DNA from: Lentzea sp. NEAU-D7
GTDB taxonomy: Bacteria > Actinomycetota > Actinomycetes > Mycobacteriales > Pseudonocardiaceae
Direction: 5' to 3'
DNA length: 64,000 nt
NCBI RefSeq assembly: GCF_026242055.1
Contig: NZ_JAPJDL010000010.1
Coordinates: 124,001-188,000 of the forward strand
Shown: piece by piece, positions 26,424-34,553 of the stretch
Layout of the letters: each line of letters begins with the position of its first letter
Position numbering within the stretch: position 1 is the stretch's first letter
Notes under the pieces: generated by a model
What the model was told of the DNA's origin: nothing
The model's input: only the letters and a program-made list of their open reading frames with translations
Databases searched by the model: none
Translations under genes and position numbers: made by a program

Positions 26424-26993
26424 ATGATCGCCCACGACCTCCAGCGCTACCTCCAGGACTCGCGCGACTCGGTGCTGTCCTCTTTGGACGGACTCGGCGA
26501 GTACGACGTCCGGCGCCCGCTCGTGCCCAGCGGCACCAACCTGCTCGGCCTCGTGAAGCACCTGGTCGGCATCGAGTTCGGCTACCTCGGCGACAGCGCC
26601 GGCCGTCCGGCGCCGGTCACCCTGCCGTGGAACGAGGACGGATCGGTCTGGGAGAACGGCGACATGTGGGCCAAGCCTTCCGAGTCCCGCGAGTACCTCG
26701 TCGACCTGTACCGCCAGGCCTGGAAGCACACCGACGAGTCGATCGCGAGCCTGCCGCTGGACGCGCCGGCCTCGGTGGCCTGGTGGCCGGAGCACGAGCG
26801 GCAGACCACGTTCGGGCACCTGCTCGTCCGCGTCACGGCGGAGACCGCGCAGCACGCCGGGCACTGCGACGTCGTGCGCGAGCTGATCGACGGCCGGTCC
26901 GGCGCCGACAACCCCGACGGCTACTACGACCTGGTCCTGAGCATGGCGAGCGCACCGACCACCGGGCCGGGCACGAGCAGCAGGAACGCGTAG
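26424..26993 (+). CDS. DinB-family protein (DUF664)
   Basis: A 189-residue DinB/DUF664 protein (NLLGLVKHLVGIEFGYLGD, RVTAETAQHAGHCDVVRELIDG) with the family's three-histidine pattern. It is distinct from the DinB protein at 24724 in length and sequence. The last 70 bases overlap the 3' end of the convergent MFS gene, which is unusually long. Confidence 0.9.
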   Translation: MIAHDLQRYLQDSRDSVLSSLDGLGEYDVRRPLVPSGTNLLGLVKHLVGIEFGYLGDSAGRPAPVTLPWNEDGSVWENGDMWAKPSESREYLVDLYRQAWKHTDESIASLPLDAPASVAWWPEHERQTTFGHLLVRVTAETAQHAGHCDVVRELIDGRSGADNPDGYYDLVLSMASAPTTGPGTSSRNA

Positions 26994-28060
26994 CGCCAGG
27001 TCACGACGTCGGCGAGCAGCGGGACGAGCTGGATGCTCACCACCGTCAGCCCGAACCCGACGGCGGTCAGCGCGGTGAGCGCCGTCCCGACGTAGCGCGG
27101 GTCGGCGACCTCGCTCAGCGACGCCGAGAACACCCCGGAGTCGGCGATCACCGAGGCGCCCCACACCGCGCAGAACGCGATGAGCAGCGACGTCCCCCAC
27201 GCGAGCGGCGAGAGCAGGCAGCAGAGCCCGCTCACCGTCAACGCCCCCACGGCGGCGGGCGCGCGCCCGAACCTGTCCGCCGCCCAGCCGCCCACCAGGC
27301 AGCCGGCGAACCCCGCCACCCCCATCGTCAGGAACACCGTGACACCAACGGGTTCGCCCGAGCTCAGCAGGAACGTCGGCAGCCACGTCCACAGCGCGTA
27401 CAGCTCCCACATGTGCCCGAAGTAGCCGAGGTTCACGAGCCGCGGCCCGCGCTCCCGGAACATCTGCACGGCGTACCGGGGGTTGAGCTGCGCGGTCGTG
27501 GCGGTCAGGAACGGCCCCGGCCGCACGACCAGCAGCGCCACCAGGGCGCCCAGCAGGGCGAGGGCGGCGGCCGCGAAGAGCACCTCGCGCCACGGCAGCC
27601 GCCCGAACACGTGGGGGAGCGCCGAGCCCAGCGTCAGCGCCCCGATCAGCACGCCCAGCGCCCGTCCGCGGTTGCGGGGCTCCGACCAGGACGCCATCAG
27701 CTTCATGCCCACCGGGTAGACACCGGCGAGCGCCACCCCGGTCAGGAACCGCAGCGGGATCGCGGCCCCCAGCCCGTCCACGGACAACCCGAGCACCAGC
27801 GTGAACACCGCGCCCAGGGCGGCGGAGCAGGCGAGCAGCACGTGCGGGCGGACGCGGTCGGCGAGGTTCAGCACCGTGGCCCCCACCGCGCCGGTCACGA
27901 AGCCGAGCTGCACCGACGCGGTCAGCCACACCGCCGCACCCGCGCTGATGCCCCACTCGGCGCGCAGGGAGGGAACGACGGCGGACATCGAGAACCACAC
28001 GGCCAGGCCGAGGACCTGGACGAGCGCGATGGCCGCTCGCTGGATCAACACCTCGCGCAT
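26924..28060 (-). CDS. MFS transporter
   Basis: A 378-residue major-facilitator protein with about twelve TM helices. It starts MREVLIQRAAIALVQVLGLAVWFSMSAVVPSL and has the loop motif GWAADRFGRAPAAVG between helices of the second half. The substrate is unknown. The start is set at the ATG at 28060 because upstream codons are not family-like. Its 3' end overlaps the DinB gene by 70 bases. Confidence 0.88.
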   Translation of the reverse strand: MREVLIQRAAIALVQVLGLAVWFSMSAVVPSLRAEWGISAGAAVWLTASVQLGFVTGAVGATVLNLADRVRPHVLLACSAALGAVFTLVLGLSVDGLGAAIPLRFLTGVALAGVYPVGMKLMASWSEPRNRGRALGVLIGALTLGSALPHVFGRLPWREVLFAAAALALLGALVALLVVRPGPFLTATTAQLNPRYAVQMFRERGPRLVNLGYFGHMWELYALWTWLPTFLLSSGEPVGVTVFLTMGVAGFAGCLVGGWAADRFGRAPAAVGALTVSGLCCLLSPLAWGTSLLIAFCAVWGASVIADSGVFSASLSEVADPRYVGTALTALTAVGFGLTVVSIQLVPLLADVVTWRYAFLLLVPGPVVGALAMLRTRS

Positions 28061-28170
28061 TCTCCACGCTCTGGCCGTCGCCGCAGGACGGCCGGCCTTG
28101 TCGAAAGTAAAGGGCACCCGGTTCCGAAGGGCAGGGGCGCCGGTGCCGGTGCCTTCGTAGGTTCGGCTGG

Positions 28171-28656
28171 GTGACTTGGCTGACTGTGGGCACCGACGCG
28201 GTGCTCGGTGTGTTCGCGTTGATGTTCTTGTTGTTGTGGTTCCAGCACAGGCTGCGGGCTTTCCTCGCCGGTGCCGGTGTGGTGGTGGCGTACGCGATCA
28301 GCGAGGTCGTCAAGCTGGTCGTGCGGGAGGAACGGCCCTGCCGCACGGCGCCGTCGATCGCGGAGTGCCCGGAGCCGGGCGACTGGTCGTTCCCCAGCAA
28401 CCACTCGGTGATCGCCGGGGCGTCCGCGATGGCGATCTGGGCGCTGCACCGGACCTGGGGCTGGGTGGCGGCCGTGTGCGCGGTCGCGGCGGCGTCGTCG
28501 CGGGTGGTCGTGGGTGTCCACTATGTACACGACGTCCTGGCCGGGCTGGCGCTCGGAGCGTTGGTGTCGTGGGGGATCGCGGTGCTGCTGGACAGGAGGC
28601 GGCAGCGAGCTGAGGTGGCGGACGCTCCGACCGTGGTGCTGCAGCGACTGCGATGA
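28171..28656 (+). CDS. PAP2-family phosphatase
   Basis: A 161-residue membrane phosphatase of the PAP2 superfamily. All three catalytic motifs are present: KLVVREERP, PSNHS and SRVVVGVHYVHDV, embedded in about five TM helices. Such enzymes dephosphorylate undecaprenyl pyrophosphate or phosphatidic acid. The stop overlaps the ATG of the next gene, a histidine kinase, so it heads a three-gene unit with the two-component pair. Confidence 0.92.
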   Translation: MTWLTVGTDAVLGVFALMFLLLWFQHRLRAFLAGAGVVVAYAISEVVKLVVREERPCRTAPSIAECPEPGDWSFPSNHSVIAGASAMAIWALHRTWGWVAAVCAVAAASSRVVVGVHYVHDVLAGLALGALVSWGIAVLLDRRRQRAEVADAPTVVLQRLR

Positions 28657-30044
28657 TGGTCGCCGTGTGGGAGGTTCTGCTCTACCTGGTCCTGTTCGGC
28701 GCGGCTTTCGCCGTCGTGCGCGACCGGCCCGCCGTCGCGCTGGGAACCGCACTGGGGACCTGGCTCGTCTGCTACCTCGTCACCGTCGACTTCGACGTCA
28801 GGGTGATGGCGCTCGCTCCCGCACTGGCACTGGTCAGCTTCCTCGCCGGACGCAACGCGGAGGATCCGCGGCCCACCGCCATCGCGCTGACGATCGCCGA
28901 GGTCGCCGGTGTCGTCGTGGCTCTCACCGAGCGCGGTGGCTCCGACACCGCGCTCGCGGTCACCTCCGGCGTCGGCGTGCTCGGTGTCGTGCCCTGGGCC
29001 TTCGGCCGGTTCCGGCGCCGGTACGCGGAGCTGCGCGAGGTCGGCTGGGAGCACGCCTCGTTGCTGGAGCGGAGCGTCGAGAACGCCCGCAACGCCGAAC
29101 GCGCCCGGCTCGCGGGCGAGATGCACGACCTCGTCGGTCATGAGCTGGCGCGGGCCGCGTTGCTGACCGGCGCGCTGGAGCTGGAACCGTCGCTCACCGC
29201 CGAACAGCGCGAGGCGGCCAAAACCGCCCGTGCCAGCGTCACGGCCGCGGCGGAACGGCTCGCCGACGTCATGCAGGTGCTGCGCGCCGACGAGGACGAA
29301 CCCGTCGCGACGATCGAGGAGGTCGTTGCCAGGAGCGGACTCGACGTCGAGCTCGTCAACGGCCGCAGGACCGCGATCGACGGCATCATCGCGCGGACCG
29401 TCCACCGGGTGACGGCCGAGGCGCTGACGAACGTGATCAAGCACGCTCCCGGCGCGAAGGTCACCGTGAGCCTGTCCGCGAACCTCGAACTGCGCATCAC
29501 CAACGGCCCGGTGCCGAGGACCCAGGCGGTCGGCAGCGGCAAGGGGCTGGTGGGCCTCGCCGAACGCGTCGCGCTCGTCGGCGGCTGGTTCGAGGCCGCG
29601 CCCTCCGACGACGGAGGGTTCGAGGTCAGGGCGAAGCTCCCGGAACGCCCACGCGCCCGCACGACGCCCACGCACGTGCGCCGCGAACGCACGGAGGAGG
29701 AGCTTCGCAAGAGCGCCAGACGCACGGTCCTGATCACCACGGTCGTGTGCGCGGGGATCGCCATCGGAGTGCCCGGCTACATGGTGTTCGACGCCGTGAC
29801 GTCCGTTCTCACACCGCAGCAGTTCGAACGGGCACAACCCGGGCAACACGAGGACGCCCTCGACCTGCCGCTGCGCACCCGCGTCGACAACCCGCTCGGC
29901 GTCACCGCCCCGCCGGGCACCGAGTGCCGCTACTACAGCACGCACCCCAACCCGTTCGACGGCGACCGCCACGACCTGCACCAGCTGTGCTTCCGGGATG
30001 ATCGGCTCGTGTCCAAGCAGTGGCTCGCCAGGAGGAGCGGTTGA
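28653..30044 (+). CDS. Histidine kinase with C-terminal TM and outer domain
   Basis: A 463-residue NarL-type kinase. About four N-terminal TM helices are followed by HisKA_3 (GEMHDLVGHELARA, His158) and a HATPase domain (EALTNVIKHA, GKGLVGLAERV). Unusually, the chain continues: a basic linker, a fifth TM helix (about 359-379) and an 80-residue extracytoplasmic tail with two cysteines (Cys425 and Cys446, ECRYY...QLCF). The tail may be a second sensor or a redox/metal site. It is coupled by ATGA to the PAP2 gene and by TTGA to the response regulator. Confidence 0.9.
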   Translation: MMVAVWEVLLYLVLFGAAFAVVRDRPAVALGTALGTWLVCYLVTVDFDVRVMALAPALALVSFLAGRNAEDPRPTAIALTIAEVAGVVVALTERGGSDTALAVTSGVGVLGVVPWAFGRFRRRYAELREVGWEHASLLERSVENARNAERARLAGEMHDLVGHELARAALLTGALELEPSLTAEQREAAKTARASVTAAAERLADVMQVLRADEDEPVATIEEVVARSGLDVELVNGRRTAIDGIIARTVHRVTAEALTNVIKHAPGAKVTVSLSANLELRITNGPVPRTQAVGSGKGLVGLAERVALVGGWFEAAPSDDGGFEVRAKLPERPRARTTPTHVRRERTEEELRKSARRTVLITTVVCAGIAIGVPGYMVFDAVTSVLTPQQFERAQPGQHEDALDLPLRTRVDNPLGVTAPPGTECRYYSTHPNPFDGDRHDLHQLCFRDDRLVSKQWLARRSG

Positions 30045-30691
30045 TCAGGGTCGTGCTGGCGGACGACGAACCGGTGGTCAGGTTCGGCGTGAAGGCCGTC
30101 CTCGCCACCGCCGGGGACGTAGAGGTGGTCGCCGAGGCGGAGAACGGGAGCGCGGCGATCGACCTCGTGGCCCGGCACCGGCCCGACGTGGCCGTGCTCG
30201 ACATCCGCATGCCCGTGTTCGACGGCCTCGACGCGGCCAAGGTGATCCGCGAGTGCCATCCCGGCACCAGGACGCTGGTGCTGACCACGTTCGCCGACGA
30301 CGCGTACATCAGCCGGGCGCTGGGGGAGGGCGCGGCCGGGTTCGTGCTGAAGACCGGCGACCCGCAGGAGATCATCTCCGGGGTCCGCGCCGTCGCGAAC
30401 GGCGGCGCGTTCCTGTCACCCATGGTGGCGAAGCGGGTCGTGGACCAGCTCTCCCGCGCACACCCGCGACCGCTTGCGACGCAACGGATCGAGGTCCTGA
30501 CGGCACGCGAGCGCGAGGTGCTCGGCCTGGTCGGCGCCGGCCTGTCCAACGCCGAGATCGCCGCCCGCATCCACGTCGTCGAGGGCACCGTGAAGGTCTA
30601 CGTCAGCACGATCTTCCGGCAGCTCGGGGTCCGCAACCGCGTGCAGGCCGCGATCATCGCCCACGAGTCGGGGATCATCCCCGCGGGTTAG
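30041..30691 (+). CDS. NarL/LuxR-family response regulator
   Basis: A 216-residue regulator with a receiver domain (LADDEPVVRFGVKAVL, VAVLDIRMP, VLTTF, FVLKTGD) and a LuxR-type helix-turn-helix (LTAREREVLGLVGAGLSNAEIAARI). The start is a TTG at 30041, supported by AGGAGG five bases upstream and by overlap with the kinase stop (TTGA). It is the cognate partner of the preceding kinase. The end overlaps the convergent symporter gene by four bases. Confidence 0.95.
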   Translation: MIRVVLADDEPVVRFGVKAVLATAGDVEVVAEAENGSAAIDLVARHRPDVAVLDIRMPVFDGLDAAKVIRECHPGTRTLVLTTFADDAYISRALGEGAAGFVLKTGDPQEIISGVRAVANGGAFLSPMVAKRVVDQLSRAHPRPLATQRIEVLTAREREVLGLVGAGLSNAEIAARIHVVEGTVKVYVSTIFRQLGVRNRVQAAIIAHESGIIPAG

Positions 30692-32268
30692 GTGCGGGCG
30701 CCGATGCCCGAGATCGCCCGGACTTCCATCTCCGCCGCCTTCGCGGCCATCTCCGGTTCGCGCGGGGAGAAGATCGTGGCGAGGAACCCGCACAGGAACG
30801 AGAACGGGATCGACACCAGGCCGGGGTTGCCGAGCGGGAACCACGCGAAGTCCAGGTCCGGGAAGATCGACGTCTTCGCGCCCGACATCACCGGCGAGAA
30901 CAGGATCAGCACCAGGCACGATCCGAGCCCGCCGTAGATGCTCCACAGCGTGCCGGTGGTGTTGAAGCGCCGCCAGAAGATCGTGTAGAGGATCGTCGAC
31001 AGGTTCGCCGAGGCGGCCAGGGCCAGCGCCAGCGACACGAGGAACGCGACGTTCTGCCCGTTCGCCGCGATGCCTCCGATGATCGACAGGATGCCGACCA
31101 CCACGGCCGTCAGCCGCGCGACCCGGATCTCCCTGCGGGGTTCGGCGTTGCCGCGCTTGATCACGTTCGCGTAGACGTCGTGCGCGAACGAGGCGGAGGC
31201 CGCGAGCGTCAGGCCGGCGACGACCGCGAGGATCGTGGCGAAGGCGACGGCGGACACGACGCCGAGCAGCACCGCGCCGCCGATCTCGAACGCGAGCAGC
31301 GGCGCGGCGGAGTTCTCGCCGCCCGGTGCCGCGGCGATCTTGTCGGTGCCGACCAGGGCCATCGCGCCGAAGCCGATCACCAGCGTGCACAGGTAGAAGA
31401 TGACCATCGTCCAGGTCGCCCACACGACCGAACGACGCGCCTCGGAGGCGTTCGGCACGGTGTAGAAGCGCATCAGCACGTGCGGCAGCGACGCGATGCC
31501 GAGCACCAGCGACAGCGCCAGCGAGACGAAGTCCAGTTTGGACATCGCGCTGAAGCCGTACTTCGCGCCCGGATCCAGCACCGCCTCGCCGAGCTTGTTG
31601 TTCTCGGTGGCCTGCTGCATGATCGCCGACAGGCTGAACCCGAACTTGCCCAGCAGGAAGACGCTCATCAGCGTCACGCAGAGCAGCAGCAGGACGGCCT
31701 TGATGATCTGCACCCAGGTCGTGCCCTTCATGCCGCCGACCAGCACGTAGAGCACCATGACCATGCCGACCAGCGCGATCAGGATCGCCTGGCCCCACTT
31801 CGAGGTCACGTTGAGCAGCAACGCGATCAGCCCGCCGGCGCCCGCCATCTGCGCGATCATGTAGAAGAACGAGATCACCAGCGTCGCGTTCGCCGCCGCC
31901 GCGCGGACCGGGCGCTGCTTCATCCGGAACGCCAGCACGTCGCCGACGGTGAAGCGGCCGGTGTTGCGCAGGCCCTCCGCGATCAGCAGCAGGCCGACCA
32001 GCCACGCGACGACCCAGCCGACGGAGTAGAGGAACCCGTCGTAGCCGTGCGCCGCGATGCCGCCGGAGATGCCGAGGAACGACGCGGCGGACAGGAAGTC
32101 GCCGGACAGCGCCACGCCGTTCTGCGCGCCGGTGAACGAGCTGCCGGCGGCGTAGTAGTCCGACGCCGTCACGTTGCGGCTGCTCACGCGGTAGACGATG
32201 TAGAGGGTGATCAGGACGAACACCGCGAAGACGCTGAGGTTCAGCACCGGGTTGCCGGTGGTGGGCAT
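30688..32268 (-). CDS. SSS-family cation/acetate symporter
   Basis: A 526-residue sodium/solute symporter close to ActP/MctC, with about thirteen TM helices. Signatures are GVALSGDFLSAASFLGISGG, AEGLRNTGRFTVGDVLAFRM and a long helix set to the C terminus. Likely substrates are acetate, propionate or pyruvate. It is encoded directly after a DUF485 protein on the same strand (3-base gap), the usual pairing for this transporter type. Confidence 0.94.
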   Translation of the reverse strand: MPTTGNPVLNLSVFAVFVLITLYIVYRVSSRNVTASDYYAAGSSFTGAQNGVALSGDFLSAASFLGISGGIAAHGYDGFLYSVGWVVAWLVGLLLIAEGLRNTGRFTVGDVLAFRMKQRPVRAAAANATLVISFFYMIAQMAGAGGLIALLLNVTSKWGQAILIALVGMVMVLYVLVGGMKGTTWVQIIKAVLLLLCVTLMSVFLLGKFGFSLSAIMQQATENNKLGEAVLDPGAKYGFSAMSKLDFVSLALSLVLGIASLPHVLMRFYTVPNASEARRSVVWATWTMVIFYLCTLVIGFGAMALVGTDKIAAAPGGENSAAPLLAFEIGGAVLLGVVSAVAFATILAVVAGLTLAASASFAHDVYANVIKRGNAEPRREIRVARLTAVVVGILSIIGGIAANGQNVAFLVSLALALAASANLSTILYTIFWRRFNTTGTLWSIYGGLGSCLVLILFSPVMSGAKTSIFPDLDFAWFPLGNPGLVSIPFSFLCGFLATIFSPREPEMAAKAAEMEVRAISGIGART

Positions 32269-32271
32269 GAC

Positions 32272-32688
32272 TTACTCCTCGACGCCCGTCTTCTCGGCGA
32301 GCAATTTCCGCTGCGGGTCCAGCCGTCGCTTTGCGTAGCGGGCATAACCGAGCGTGATGATGATCGAAGTCACAAACTGTCCGAGGCCCAGCAGGATCCC
32401 GAGGTTGATCACGCCGATCACCTTGGTGCTGACGAAGTCTTTCGCGTACGCGGACAGCAGTACGAAGGTCAGGTAGGACGCGAGGAAAAGAGCGGTCATC
32501 GGGAAGATGAACGTCGTGAGCCGGCGACGGAGAGTGCGGAATTCTTCGGTCTGCCGAATCAGCTCGAACTTCGGGGTGCCGTCGGAATCGACGTACGACA
32601 AAGTGTCCGGGTCGTCGAACGACGCGAAACCCCGGCTTTCCCGGTACTCGTGCTGCGCTTCGCCAGGCGACCGCATCGCCTTGGTCAT
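32272..32688 (-). CDS. DUF485 membrane protein, symporter partner
   Basis: A 138-residue protein with two TM helices in the DUF485 domain (FRTLRRRLTTFIFPMTALFL, IGVINLGILLGLGQFVTSII). The domain regularly accompanies ActP-type symporters, of which it may be a subunit. The ATG at 32688 follows AGGGG. It is the first gene of the two-gene unit and divergent from the OFA-type carrier across a 300-base region with a palindrome and a promoter. Confidence 0.92.
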   Translation of the reverse strand: MTKAMRSPGEAQHEYRESRGFASFDDPDTLSYVDSDGTPKFELIRQTEEFRTLRRRLTTFIFPMTALFLASYLTFVLLSAYAKDFVSTKVIGVINLGILLGLGQFVTSIIITLGYARYAKRRLDPQRKLLAEKTGVEE

Positions 32689-32879
32689 GTACCCCTGCCC
32701 CTCGTGTGCGGCGCCCACTGTAGCGCTCTCACGTGTGCAGTCAACGTGACGGAGGCCCCGGAAACGGACGAAACCGGACCAATGCCGAACGCCGACCGGA
32801 CCGAAACCGGACTGAAAGCCGGACTCCCATTCGTCTCAAATGGTTCGCACCAACGTCTGTATCACGTGGACGGTCCGGA

Positions 32880-32896
32880 GTTGCACCAGGTGCAAC
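32880..32896. promoter_or_regulatory. 17-bp perfect palindrome between two transporter units
   Basis: GTTGCACC-A-GGTGCAAC is a perfect dyad 23 bases upstream of the -35 box of the OFA-type carrier gene and 192 bases upstream of the DUF485 start. It has the size of a LacI- or GntR-type operator. No regulator gene for it lies adjacent. Confidence 0.5.
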
Positions 32897-32919
32897 ACCT
32901 GAAGCCTTGGTCAAGACCG

Positions 32920-32948
32920 TTGTCGCACGTGTGCACCTGGCCTAGGAT
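32920..32948 (+). promoter_or_regulatory. Promoter of OFA-type carrier gene
   Basis: TTGTCG (32920-32925), a 17-base spacer and TAGGAT (32943-32948) match the housekeeping sigma pattern. Transcription would start near 32955, about 30 bases before the GTG. Confidence 0.55.
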
Positions 32949-32985
32949 CGGCCGGTCCGCGTTATTGGTGACGGTTGGGGATAAA

Positions 32986-34431
32986 GTGGGGTTCTTAGCG
33001 CGCGAACGCCAAGTCGCGCCTCCCGGATGGAACCGCTGGCTCGTTCCGCCCGCAGCTCTGGCGATTCATCTCTCCATTGGCCAGGCCTACGCCTGGAGCG
33101 TCTTCAAGACGCCGCTGGAGAAATCTCTCGGCATCACCGGAACGCAGTCCGCTCTGCCGTTCCAGCTCGGCATCGTGATGCTCGGGCTCTCCGCCGCCGT
33201 GCTCGGGACGACGGTCGAGCGCAGGGGCCCGCGCTGGGCCATGCTGATGTCCCTGATCGCCTTCTGCTCCGGCCTGCTGATCTCGGCGGTCGGCGTGTGG
33301 GCCGGTCAATACTGGGTCGTCGTCCTCGGCTACGGCCTCGTCGGCGGCATCGGCCTCGGCATCGGCTACATCTCGCCGGTCTCGACGCTGATCAAGTGGT
33401 TCCCCGACCGGCCGGGCATGGCGACCGGCATCGCGATCATGGGCTTCGGCGGCGGCGCGCTCATCGCGTCACCGTGGTCGACCTCGATGCTGACGGCGTT
33501 CGGCGCCACCACGTCGGGCATCGGCAAGGCCTTCCTCGTGCACGGCATCGCCTACGCGGTCTTCATGAGCGTCGGCGTCCTGCTGATCCGCCTGCCCTCC
33601 AAGGAGTTCACGGCGGAGAAGGAGGCGTTGCTCAAGGACAGGCCCAAGGCCAACGTCGGCTTCAACGTCTCCGCGAACAACGCGATCAAGACGCCGCAGT
33701 TCTGGCTGCTGTGGGTCGTGCTGTGCTTCAACGTCACCGCGGGCATCGGCATCCTGGAGAAGGCCGCGCCGATGCTGGTCGACTTCTTCAAGGAGTCCTC
33801 GACGCCCGTCGCCGCCACCGCGGCCACCGGTTTCGTGGCACTGCTGTCCGCCGCGAACATGGCGGGACGGTTCATCTGGTCGTCCACTTCGGACATCGTG
33901 GGCCGCAAGAACATCTACCGCCTCTACCTCGGTGTCGGCGCGCTGCTCTACCTGGTGCTGCTGACCGTCGGCTCGACCAGCACCCCGCTGTTCGTGATCG
34001 CGGCGATGGTGATCCTGTCGTTCTACGGCGCGGGCTTCGCGACCGTCCCGGCGTACCTGCGCGACCTGTTCGGCACCTACCAGGTCGGCGCGATCCACGG
34101 CCGCCTGCTCACCGCGTGGTCGGTGGCCGGCGTCCTCGGGCCGCTGATCGTCAACGCCATCGCGGACGCGGGCAAGAAGGCCGGGCACGTCGGCCCGGAC
34201 TTGTACGCGACGTCGTTCTACATCATGATCTCGCTGCTGGTCGTCGGTTTCGTCGCGAACGAGTTGATCCGCCCGGTCAACCCGAAGTTCCACGAACCCG
34301 CGGCCGGGGAGACCGGCAAGCCCTCGTCCCAGGACGACGAGGCCGCGGTCGCCAAGTGGAACGAGGCCGAGGCCGCCGAAGCCGCCGAGTCGGCGGACAA
34401 GGACGAAGCGGAAGGCGTGGTGAAGAAGTGA
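32986..34431 (+). CDS. OFA-type MFS antiporter (oxalate/formate family)
   Basis: A 481-residue twelve-helix MFS protein of the oxalate:formate antiporter family (NRWLVPPAALAIHLSIGQAYAWSVF, YVSPVSTL-like GYISPVSTLIKWFPDRPGMATG, FYGAGFATVPAYLRDLFG). The C terminus is a long charged Ala/Glu-rich tail. I chose GTG 32986, preceded by GGGGATAAA, over GTG 32968. The stop overlaps a 41-codon gene for a one-helix protein, a known partner arrangement. Substrate probably a small mono- or dicarboxylate. Confidence 0.9.
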   Translation: MGFLARERQVAPPGWNRWLVPPAALAIHLSIGQAYAWSVFKTPLEKSLGITGTQSALPFQLGIVMLGLSAAVLGTTVERRGPRWAMLMSLIAFCSGLLISAVGVWAGQYWVVVLGYGLVGGIGLGIGYISPVSTLIKWFPDRPGMATGIAIMGFGGGALIASPWSTSMLTAFGATTSGIGKAFLVHGIAYAVFMSVGVLLIRLPSKEFTAEKEALLKDRPKANVGFNVSANNAIKTPQFWLLWVVLCFNVTAGIGILEKAAPMLVDFFKESSTPVAATAATGFVALLSAANMAGRFIWSSTSDIVGRKNIYRLYLGVGALLYLVLLTVGSTSTPLFVIAAMVILSFYGAGFATVPAYLRDLFGTYQVGAIHGRLLTAWSVAGVLGPLIVNAIADAGKKAGHVGPDLYATSFYIMISLLVVGFVANELIRPVNPKFHEPAAGETGKPSSQDDEAAVAKWNEAEAAEAAESADKDEAEGVVKK

Positions 34432-34553
34432 GCTCACCCCGAGAGAACCGATCGAGCACGGTGCTGCTGGTCGGTGCCTGGCTGTGGGTGGGCCTGCCGC
34501 TCGCCTACGGCCTGTACCGGCTCTTCCTGAACGCGGCCAAGCTCTTCGTCTGA
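34428..34553 (+). CDS. MFS transporter small subunit-like protein (41 aa)
   Basis: A 41-residue protein starting VSSPRENRSSTVLLVGAW, with one TM helix and a short basic end (FLNAAKLFV). GTGA overlap with the carrier gene before it and TGATG-type overlap with the kinase-like gene after it fix both ends. Such mini-proteins are found with OFA-type carriers and are annotated as a small subunit; direct function is unproven. Confidence 0.8.
   Translation: MSSPRENRSSTVLLVGAWLWVGLPLAYGLYRLFLNAAKLFV

Noticed and set aside
26313-28400. A 695-codon minus-strand frame overlapping the MFS gene
   Set aside because: It is out of frame with the MFS protein, which has the expected TM helices and motif.
29998-32985. 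The long in-frame extension upstream of the OFA-type carrier
   Set aside because: It runs antisense to the acetate symporter and DUF485 genes; the real start is near 32986 behind a promoter and RBS.
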